A stretch of 64,000 nucleotides of DNA from Symbiodinium natans (taxonomy: Eukaryota > Sar > Dinophyceae > Suessiales > Symbiodiniaceae). The notes under the pieces were generated by a model that worked only from the letters and a program-made list of their open reading frames with translations, did no database searches and was not told where the DNA came from. The DNA lies in the NCBI GenBank assembly GCA_905221605.1, contig CAJNDS010002767.1:220563-284562 (forward strand), written 5' to 3'. Every line of letters begins with the position of its first letter. Position 1 is the first letter of the stretch. Of the stretch, positions 49,390-57,954 are shown in pieces. The position numbers and the translations under genes are program-made.

Positions 49390-49577
49390 CAGCGACGGCA
49401 GCGAGCGCACTCGCCAGCGGAACACGCAATTTCTATGTCAACGTCACGAAGAAATGCGTGACACTGAGCAAGCATGGCTACTGCGGCCTGATTCCCCATC
49501 GCCGGGGCAATAGTAAATCGCCACAAAGAGGGCGGATTCTTAGCAACCTCATACTGTTTACAAAAAAATGGACATAG
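49390..49577 (+). CDS. candidate terminal exon, unknown product
   Basis: After an acceptor-like GATCTCAG (ending 49389) the frame reads ATAASALASGTRNFYVNVTK, then KCVTLSKHGYCGLIPHRRGN, and ends NLILFTKKWT at TAG (49575-49577). The sequence turns AT-rich right after the stop, as expected of a 3' end. It faces another gene candidate ending at 49728 on the other strand, giving a convergent pair about 150 bases apart. It may belong to a longer gene upstream; earlier exons were not identified. No family recognised. Confidence 0.3.
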
Positions 49578-49727
49578 ATGCCCAATGAATGTCCAAGCTG
49601 TTTAACGATGGCATGGTATAACTTACTTTGACACTAAGGCAATTTCAATATTGATGCAGCTTTTGCATTTGATTTGAATAGTTGAATGTAAACTGATGCA
49701 AGATTGATCTCTCCTGGAAATTTGGAA

Positions 49728-50019
49728 TTAAACTTCTGTGAAAAGATGCACACAGGTTATTGACGTAGCGACGAGAGTTTCCTGCCTATCTTCATCAGCA
49801 TAGACACACGGAACAACCTCATGTACAGGCCACAGTGCCCCACCGCAAACAAACCACCGCATAACACGCCTCGCTGCTCTGCGGCTGCGCCGCAGCCACC
49901 GCCAGCAGCACGGAGGCTGCCAGCAAGCGCACCGAACGAGCCTTCCGAGTGGCTTCCAAAATGTGCCGGACCCCCAAACCGAATGCAAGGCCGTGCCTCA
50001 CCTGGCAACATAGATCCAA
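49728..50019 (-). CDS. candidate two-exon gene for a small secreted protein
   Basis: Exon 1 (50019-49858, 54 codons) starts MDLCCQ and contains ARSVRLLAASVLLAVAAAQP, a hydrophobic stretch ending in small residues that resembles a signal peptide, although it begins about 27 residues in. Exon 2 (49817-49728) reads VVPCVYADEDRQETLVATSI and then TCVHLFTEV to TAA. The two are in different frames. Removing 40 bases (49857-49818, GTGGTT to CATGAG) joins them in phase 0 and gives about 83 residues. A 40-base intron is very short, and the GTGGTT donor is not ideal, so a frameshifted relic is the main alternative. The N-terminus may lie further upstream. Confidence 0.3.
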
Positions 50020-51309
50020 CAGCTCTCAGGACTTAGGCCCAAGATCCCTGCAGCCCTCAAAAAAGGCGCTGAGTGCCTCGGGTGTATCTCTCAGAGCCGA
50101 CACCGTGGTCAGGAGCAGGGACCGGGCGGAGGGAAAAGGCCTAAGCAGATCTCTTCATGGGTTCATCCGGGTTCATCTGTGTGGGGGGTTTCGTCTTGCA
50201 AGCTAAGCCTCTTGCTCGGAACTGATGGCCATACCAAGAAGCGCCAATCCAATAGGCTTGGGCTGCACTGACACCGGCGCCGCAAGAAAACGCTCTATAA
50301 CGCAGGACTTGAATGATACAAAACATGTTTAAGATTCAGGGGCTTTTGAAGTTGCTTAGGTTGTACTAGTAGGGCTTCTCAACGATTTGCCTCAGCCGCC
50401 AGTTGGAAGACTGCTCGTGGGATTTCGGACTCTAGGACCCATGCGGGCGCCCAGCTGACTTGGGGGGCTTCGGATTTCGGGCTTCCGAACTGAGGGTGTT
50501 AGGAATCTTTGAATGACACGAGCCATGGCTCTGAAGCGTGAGGCGTGAAGCCTGTACACAAAACCCCCGGCATCTCCGCAGCGATCAATGTCTCATGCCC
50601 TGAAAACGTCACTACGACCTGAAGCCACCAATTGACTGGAAGAACGTTATGCTGCACACGCAGCCAAGGTGCACAGCGGAGTTTGACACGCAGTCGCCGT
50701 CACCAGACAAAGTGAACCTCTCAATGCAGATTTGATTGTGCTCGCAAGAATGCTGGTGCAACAATTAGGGGAGGCTAAGCAACCATTGTAGCAACAAGCA
50801 CAGTAGCCGCACTAACCTGAGTTGCTTGGCACTCTAGTTGGAGTCATTCCGGAGAAGGTTGGTTGGTGCATGCAAGTGCACTTGTTCCTAGGTGGTTGAT
50901 GGTTGGGTGACAGGGGCATGCCTGACTGCGGGCACAAGATGCACGCGGAACATCACACCAAGGACTTGAGAATCTCCGGCCTGATGCCCCAAGCTTGTTC
51001 GGAGCTGTCGCTCTGGAAGCGCATCCAAACGTGGTCTCCTGGCACCTCATGGGCCAAACCCTTTTGGGGACATGAGTCTTTGGCAGAAGCGGTGGCGCTA
51101 AGCTCTTGTCTTCGGAACTCGGTTTGGTTAAGTGAAGACTTTCTCAGATGCTTCGACAAACAACTTTGGGCTTGGTATTGTCAAATTGAGCAGTTCGCGG
51201 TTTGGCAGCTTCTGCTTGGCCTACTGTACAGTTTGATATTGGGCAGTACTGCTTCTGAAGCCTTGGGTTGAGGGACTCGAGGGCAGCAGCATCTTAAAGC
51301 ATCGTACCG

Positions 51310-51418
51310 GGGAGGGAGAGAGGGAGAGAGAGAGAGAGGGAGAGAGAGAGAGAGAGAGCAAAAAAAGTTAAAGAGAGAAAGAGAGAGAAAAGAGAAAGAG
51401 AGAGAGAGAGAGACAGAC
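51310..51418. repeat. (GA)n polypurine tract
   Basis: About 110 bases, nearly all purine on the plus strand, mostly GA dinucleotides with GGGA and AAAG interruptions. Confidence 0.95.
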
Positions 51419-51906
51419 ATAATCAGGATGACCATTGGGTGACCACTAGGGGATCTCCATGAGAGGCAGCAAGAGTTGAGGAAAAGCAGCCCTTAAGGAC
51501 GGAATACGCTCCCTCCATGAATTCGACACGGCACCATCACGTCTGGAAAGCCGGCTGGGTAGCTCCCACAAAGCTTCTCCTGTCCACCCATGTCCATGCA
51601 TGTTTCCTACGATGCATGTCCCTGCACGTAGACCATGCGGCGAGATGCACTGTGTTGGCGGGATGTGAGCTGTTTCGGGCAGGGCTTGGGCCCGTTTAGG
51701 CTGGGATGTCGCTGCCCCCAAATTCCTAGCCCCTCCTAAAGCACTGGATTCTCTAGATGCTCTGAATCCCAAACTACCCTCAACTCCCACGGCCCCGGTG
51801 CCAACGAAGCTGCGAACTGAGCCCTACACCTGCTCATGTTTGTCGTTGCCGGGGTCTGTGGATTGGACAGCTTCGGGTTGTAAAGACAACCCCTCCCAAC
51901 GAGAAA

Positions 51907-51981
51907 AACACACACACACACACACGCACACACCCAGACACACGCACATGCAGACACGCGAGACACAGAGACAGACAGGCA
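51907..51981. repeat. degenerate (CA)n microsatellite
   Basis: CA runs with CG and GA interruptions. Confidence 0.9.
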
Positions 51982-52176
51982 GATTTTCACACAAACTGAA
52001 GGGGAAAAAAAGAACCGGCACGCTGGAGTCCTCCAGATGCAGGCCTCAGCTTCGAGCGGCGTTACTCCCGGCATATTTTGACCCGTCAACATCCTTCTTG
52101 CTCCCGCTGCTGGGACCTAGATCACCCCTCACTGTAAACTTTAAGCCCCGCCCTCTCGCAATCATTATCCCCTTAA

Positions 52177-52190
52177 CCCCCCCCCCCCCC
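52177..52190. repeat. 14-base C homopolymer
   Basis: Uninterrupted C tract just before the 51-bp repeat. Confidence 0.85.
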
Positions 52191-52235
52191 TCATGCAATC
52201 GTTTCCTGCCTTGAGGGCATGGCTGCTCATACCCC

Positions 52236-52563
52236 TTTGCAAATTTCAGGGGACTGTTTTCGGCAACGGCTTCGCCCGCTCGCGGTCATAGCAAATTCCA
52301 GGAGCTTCACCCGCTCGCGGTCATAGCAAAATCCAAGGGCGATTTTGGGTAAAAGCTTCGCCTGCTCGCAGTCATAGCAAATTCCAGGGACTGTTCAGTC
52401 ATAGGTAACTCCAGGGACTGTTTTCGGCAACGGCTTCGCCCGCTCGCAGTCATAGTAAATTCCCGGGACTGTTTTCGGTAACGGCTTCGCCCGCTCGCAG
52501 TCATAGCAAATTCCAGGGACTGTTTGCGGTAACGGCTTCGCCCGCTCGCAGTCATAGCAAATT
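52236..52563. repeat. 51-bp tandem repeat
   Basis: Units contain GGCTTCGCCCGCTCGCAGTC, then ATAGCAAATTCCAGGGACTG. The last three landmarks (52432, 52483, 52534) are exactly 51 bp apart; earlier units are irregular and shortened. 51 is divisible by three, so the minus strand shows a repeated 17-residue frame (MTASGRSRYRKQS...), which I treat as a by-product. It ends directly against the (AT)n edge of the satellite island. Confidence 0.92.
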
Positions 52564-52620
52564 TCCCCCCCCCATATATATATATATATATGTATATGTA
52601 TATATATATATGAAAGAGCA

Positions 52621-52641
52621 GCCTTTAGGGTCTATTTAGCT
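52621..52641 (+). repeat. left 21-bp inverted boundary repeat
   Basis: Exact inverted match to 63097-63117. It sits 10 bases inside the (AT)n tract. Confidence 0.85.
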
Positions 52642-52654
52642 CATTCCTTTTTTT

Positions 52655-55415
52655 CAATAAGCAGAAAATAATTAAATTTATTTAAATAAACTAAATTATT
52701 TAAATCGAGAAAGCTTAATTAAATTATTTAAATCCTACGCCCTATATTTTATGATAATTCAGGCGTCGGATGTAAATAATTTAAGTGGCTCTGTGCTTGC
52801 CTATACTCACCTCCCCCCACAATTAAATTAATTTAAACGATTTAAACGATTTAAACGAATTAATTGGGTCCAATTAAATCGTTTAAATCCTACGGTCTAA
52901 TTAAATTATGTAATTGAGGCGTCGGATTTAAACGATTTAATTGGACCCAATTAAATCGTTTAAATCCTACGGTCTAACTAAATTATGTATTTGAGGCGTC
53001 GGATTTAAACGATTTAATTGGACCCAATTAAATCGTTTAAATCGTTTAAATCGTTTAAATTAATTTAATTGTGGGGGGACTCAGCCAAACCATAAACCAA
53101 TTAAATCATTTAAATCCTACGGTCTAATTAAATTATTTAATTGAGGCGTCGGATTTAAATAATTTAATTGGCTCTGTGCTTGTCTGTACTTACCTCCCAC
53201 CACAATTAAATTAATTTAAACGATTTAAACGATTTAAACGATTCAATTGGGTCCAATTAAGTCGTTTAAATCCGACGCCTCAATTAAATAATTCAAATTA
53301 GACCGTAGGATTTAAACGATTTAATTGGGTCCAATTAAATCGTTTAAATCCGACGCCTCAATTAAATAATTTAATTAGACCGTAGGATTTAAACGATTTA
53401 ATTGGGCCCAATTAAATCGTTTAAATCCGACGCCTCAATGAAATAATTTAATTGGACCGTAGGATTTAAACGATTTAATTGGACCCAATTAAATCGTTTA
53501 AATCGTTTAAATCGTTTAAATTAATTTAATTGTGGGGGGACTCAGCCAAACCATAAACCAATTAAATCATTTAAATCCTACGGTCTAATTAAATTATTTA
53601 ATTGAGGCGTCGGATTTAAATAATTTAATTGGCTCTGCGCTTGTCTGTACTCACCTCCCACCACAATTAAATTAATTTAAACGATTTAAACGATTTAAAC
53701 GATTTAATTGGGTCCAATTAAATAGTTTAAATCCGACGCCTCAATTAAATAATTCAAATTAGACCGTAGGATTTAAACGATTTAATTGGGTCCAATTAAA
53801 TCGTTTAAATCCGACGCCTCAATTAAATATTTAATTAGACCGTAGGATTTAAACGAGTTAATTGGGCCCAATTAAATCGTTTAAATCCGATGCCTATATT
53901 AAATAATTTAATTGGACCGTAGGATTTAAACGATTTAATTGGACCCAATTAAATCGTTTAAATCGTTTAAATCGTTTAAATTAATTTAATTGTGGGGGGA
54001 CTCAGCCAAACCATAAACCAATTAAATCATTTAAATCCTACGGTCTAATTAAATTATTTAATTGAGGCGTCGGATTTAAATAATTTAATTGGCTCTGTGC
54101 TTGTCTGTACTCACCTCCCACCACAATTAAATTAATTTAAACGATTTAAACGATTTAAACGATTTAATTGGGTCCAATTAAATCGTTTAAATCCGACGCC
54201 TCAATTAAATAATTCAAATTAGACCGTAGGATTTAAACGATTTAATTGGGTCCAACTAAATCGTTTAAATCCGACGCCTCAATTAAATAATTTAATTAGA
54301 CCGTAGGATTTAAACGATTTAATTGGGCCCAAGTAAATCGTTTAAATCCGACGCCTCAATTAAATAATTTAATTGGACCGTAGGATTTAAACGATTTAAT
54401 TGGACCCAATTAAATCGTTTAAACCGTTTAAATCGTTTAAATTAATTTAATTGTGGGGGGACTCAGCCAAACCATAAACCAATTAAATCATTTAAATCCT
54501 ACGGTCTAATTAAACTATTTAATTGAGGCGTCGGACTTAAATAATTTAATTGGCTCTGTGCTTGTCTGTACTCACCTCCCACCACAATTAATTAATTTAA
54601 ACGATTTAAACGATTTAAACGATTTAATTGGGTCCAATTAAATCGTTTAAATCCGACGCCTCAATTAAATAATTCAAATTAGACCGTAGGATTTAAACGA
54701 TTTAATTGGGTCCAATTAAATCGTTTAAATCCGACGCCTCAATTAAATAATTTAATTAGACCGTAGGATTTAAACGATTTAATTGGGCCCAAGTAAATCG
54801 TTTAAATCCGAAGCCTCAATTAAATAATTTAATTAGACCGTAGGATTTAAACGATTTAATTGGGCCCAATGAAATCGTTTAAGTCCGACGCCTCAATTGA
54901 ATAAGTTAATTGGACCGTAGGATTTAAACGATTTAATTGGACCCAATTAAATCGTTTAAATCGTTTAAATCGTTTAAATTAATTTAATTGTGGGGGGACT
55001 CAGCCAAACCATAAACCAATTAAATCATTTAAATCCTACGGTCTAATTAAATTATTTAATTGAGGCGTCGGATTTATATAATTTGATTGGCTCTGTGCTT
55101 GTCTGTGCTCACCTCCCACCACAATTAAATTAATTTATACGATTTAAACGATTTAAACGAATTAATTGGGTCCAATTAAATCGTTTAAATCCTACGGTCT
55201 AATTAAATTATTTAATTGAGGCGTCGGATTTAAACGATTTAATTGGACCCAATTAAATCGTTTAAATCCTACGGTCTAACTAAATTATTTATTTGAGGCG
55301 TCGGATTTTAACGATTTAATTGGACCCAATTAAATCGTTTAAATCGTTTAAATCGTTTAAATCGTTTAAATTATTTTAATTGTGGGGAAACTCAGCCAAG
55401 CCATAAACTAAATTA
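52655..55415. repeat. AT-rich palindromic higher-order repeat (~461 bp)
   Basis: The landmark GTGGGGGGACTCAGCC recurs at 53071, 53532, 53992, 54453 and 54990, with a variant at 55382 (spacings 461, 460, 461, 537, 392). Each unit is built from ~76-bp monomers with inverted arms (CCAATTAAATCGTTTAAATC and its complement) around loops GACGCCTC and TACGGTC. The unit ends, CCACAATTAAATTAATTT and AAATTAATTTAATTGTGG, are also mutually inverted. The long unit carries one extra monomer. Confidence 0.95.
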
Positions 55416-55417
55416 TT

Positions 55418-55755
55418 TAGGTAGGGCTGGAGAGGCTGGAGGGGCTGGAGGAACTGGAGGAACCTGGAGGCTGAAGGGATGGGCTGGAGCTGGAGGGGCT
55501 GGAGGGGGCTGGAGGGGGCTGGAGGGGGCTGGAGGGGGCTGGCTGGCTGGAGGGGCTGCTGCAAGGGCTGGAGGGGTTGGAGAGGCTGGAGGGGCTGGAG
55601 GAACTGGAAGAACTGGAGTGGCTGGAGGAACCTGGAGGCTGAAGGGGCGCCTGGAGGGGCTGGCTGGAGGGGCGGGCTGGAGGGGCTGGCTGGAGGGCTC
55701 TGCAGGGGCTGGAGGGGTTGGAGGGGCTGGAGGGGAGGGGCTGGAGGGCTTGTGC
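55418..55755. repeat. GGCTGGAGG minisatellite
   Basis: Repeats of GGCTGGAGG/GGGCTGGA with irregular spacing (9-18 bp). Trp/Arg/Gly frames on the plus strand and Pro/Ser/Gln frames on the minus strand are by-products. Confidence 0.93.
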
Positions 55756-55954
55756 TTTAACCCCTCCTCTCCCCTCCCCTACCCCTCCCCAATTTTCCAC
55801 CTCACTTCGCAGAGCGCCACCCCACGCACCGCGTCGCACCTGCAACCTGCTCCCCGACCCCATCACCCCCAACAAGCCCCCTTGCAACAATTTACTACAC
55901 CCACACCACTCGCACCTAACCCCTCCTGCCCCTCCACTCCAAACTACCAACCTG

Positions 55955-56205
55955 AAGTTATCATAATTATGATGACTTCAACTTCCCCATCATAAGTTAT
56001 CATAATTATGATAACTTTAGCTTCCCGATCTAAATTATCATAATTATGATAACTTCAAGTTCTTTATCTCAGAGTATGATAAATATGATAAGCAACTTTT
56101 CATAATTATGATAAGTTATTATAATTATGATAAGTTATCATAAGTTATCATACTTATGATAAGGTATCATAATTATGATAAATTGTCATAGTTATCACAA
56201 GCTAT
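55955..56205. repeat. array of the 18-bp palindrome TTATCATAATTATGATAA
   Basis: The perfect palindrome and near copies occur about eight times in 250 bases, first spaced by about 40 bases with linkers such as CTTCAACTTCCCCATC, then almost end to end. Confidence 0.93.
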
Positions 56206-56480
56206 CCTCCTCGCCCTTTCCCGTTAAAAGTGCTTACAGCTTAAAGACCTTAGTACAAAAAACTGTACTAAAGCGCAAAGAAAACAATGCTTATGATGCA
56301 GAGACTTTGGTACACTATGATGCGTCAAGCCACAATGAAATTATGCTTGCGATCTAGACACTGCGCCCTTTGAGATAGTTGAGAAGAAAAAATGGCCGCG
56401 CGCCAATATTGATTGCTTGTAACGGAGTGATTCCAAGTCTTGCTTATCGAGGGGTAAGTGTTCGTAAATTTCACCAAAAA
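56206..56480. other. spacer between satellites
   Basis: Mixed AT-rich sequence. A 60-codon plus-strand frame (56175-56357) crosses it without further support. Confidence 0.4.
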
Positions 56481-56816
56481 CATGACAATTTTTCCGCTGA
56501 ATATGTGTCAGTAGAGCCGTGCTACCACAAAAAAAGCATGACACATTTTTCGCGGAATATGTGTCACCAGAGTTCTCTTAGCACCATAAACATGACACTT
56601 TTCCCGCGGAATATGTGTCAGTAGAGCTGTGCTAACACAAAAAGCATGACACATTTTCCGCGGAATATGTGTCAGTAGAGGCGTGCTAACAAAAAAAAGC
56701 ATGACACATTTTCCGCGGAATATGTGTCACGAGAGTTCTGCTAAGACAAAAAGCATGACACATTTTTCGCGGAATATGTGTCAGTAGAGCCGTGCTAACA
56801 CAAAAAAGCATGAGAA
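56481..56816. repeat. ~55-bp satellite with a 28-bp palindrome
   Basis: CATGACA landmarks at 56481, 56537, 56591, 56645, 56700, 56754 and 56809 give spacings of 54-56. Each unit has TGACACAT, a central TTCCGCGGAA and ATGTGTCA, palindromic at 26 of 28 positions in the best units, then a non-palindromic AGTAGAGCCGTGCTAACAC linker. Confidence 0.95.
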
Positions 56817-56817
56817 G

Positions 56818-57090
56818 TGCACCTATCTGTGAATAGCAAGATTGGTATTTCTAATTAGGGAGAGACAAGGGAGATATATAAAGCTTTGATTAAATGATTT
56901 ACATCATGTAATTTAAACAATTTAAACAATTCAAATAATGTAAATACATTATATAGTTTAAATAGTTGAAATCCGAAAAGGGGGGGGAACCACCCTCCCC
57001 GCCCCCTAAGAATTAAATAATTTAAATAATTTCAATCCGAAACCTCCCCGTCGTACTTAAATTAATCACTATTTAATTCTTGGGAGGGGG
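56818..57090. repeat. fragments of the flanking arrays
   Basis: 56818-56887 matches the CACCTATCTGTGAATAGCAA segment and TATATAAAGCTTTG of the 1.42-kb repeat. 56890-57075 resembles decayed AT-rich monomers (AATTTAAACAATTTAAAC) with CCCCTCCC interruptions. Confidence 0.75.
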
Positions 57091-57100
57091 GGAAGCTCCG

Positions 57101-57660
57101 GGCAAAATTTGGCCAAATCGAGCCGCGCATTTCTCATCGCATACGAAGAGCTGCCCGATTTGGCCAAATTTTGCCCGGAGGCTGCTTGGCAAAATTTGGC
57201 CAAATCGAGCCGCGCATTTCTCATCGCCTACGAAGAGCAGCCCGATTTGACCAAATTTTGCCCGAAAGCTGCTCGGCAAAATTTGGCCAAATCGAGCCGC
57301 GCCTTTCTCATCGCCTACGAAGAGCAGCCCGATTTGGCCAAATTTTGCCCGAAAGCTGCCCGGCAAAATTTGGCCAAATCGAGCCGCGCCTTTCTCATCG
57401 CCTACGAAGAGCAGCCCGATTTGGCCAAATTTTGCCCGAAAGCTGCCCGGCAAAATTTGGCCAAATCGAGCCGCACCTTTTTCATCGCCTACGAAGAGCA
57501 GCCCGATTTGGCCAAATTTTGCCCGGAGGCTGCTTGGCAAAATTTGGCCAAATCGAGCCGCGCATTTCTCATCGCCTACGAAGAGCAGCCCGATTTGGCC
57601 AAATTTTGCCCGCAGACTGTCCGGCAAAATTTGGCCAAATCCAGCCGCACGTTTCCCGTT
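57101..57660. repeat. 87-bp hairpin satellite, six and a half units
   Basis: GGCAAAATTTGGCCAAATC starts at 57101, 57188, 57275, 57362, 57449, 57536 and 57623: exactly 87 bases each time. Its complement GATTTGGCCAAATTTTGCC lies about 50 bases later in every unit, forming a 19-bp perfect stem. 87 is divisible by three and units lack stops, so long frames appear on both strands (225 and 201 codons forward, 184 reverse). The forward frame repeats AKSSRAFLIAYEEQPDLAKF plus CPKAARQNL and continues past the array to a stop at 57786. Some unit differences are silent in that frame (GCA/GCC, GCT/GCC), others are not. I treat it as a satellite; a 29-residue-repeat protein remains possible. Confidence 0.95.
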
Positions 57661-57786
57661 GTTGGGCCCTTTGGGGCCGTTTTTTTTGGGGCCAAATTGG
57701 GCCCAAAGGGCAAATGTTGCCCAAAATTAGCCAAAGGAGAAAAAAGAGCCCACTTCATAAACTGTATTATAAGTAGTTTTACATAA

Positions 57787-57954
57787 TTCTTTTACCCCAC
57801 CCCCCCCAGCCCTCCTCCACCTTTCGTGCCCTCTACCTCAAAAACGAAGGCTTGTACTTGCACTTGTACTTGTAATGTACTCGTATAGGCGCAGAGTGCG
57901 CCTAGGTCACTTGAGAAGTTTTGAGTGGTGCAGCAAACCCAGCTGATGCTCATG
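57787..57954. other. spacer
   Basis: Includes a CTTGTACTTGCACTTGTACT short repeat near 57850. Nothing else seen. Confidence 0.5.

Larger units (their letters stand above)
50020..52235. other. non-genic sequence with simple repeats
   Basis: A plus-strand frame at 50903-51271 (122 codons) ends with a hydrophobic stretch, AVWQLLLGLLYSLILG. An opposing minus frame (51159-50953) is as plausible, so no gene is called. GA and CA repeats and a C tract are listed separately. Confidence 0.3.

Noticed and set aside
55417-55995. Pro/Ser- or Trp/Gly-rich frames in the GGCTGGAGG minisatellite
   Set aside because: Frame content is dictated by the 9-bp repeat on both strands.
52236-57660. CRISPR-like regular arrays
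   Set aside because: The repeats are true tandem satellites with no unique spacers and no cas genes, in eukaryote-like DNA.
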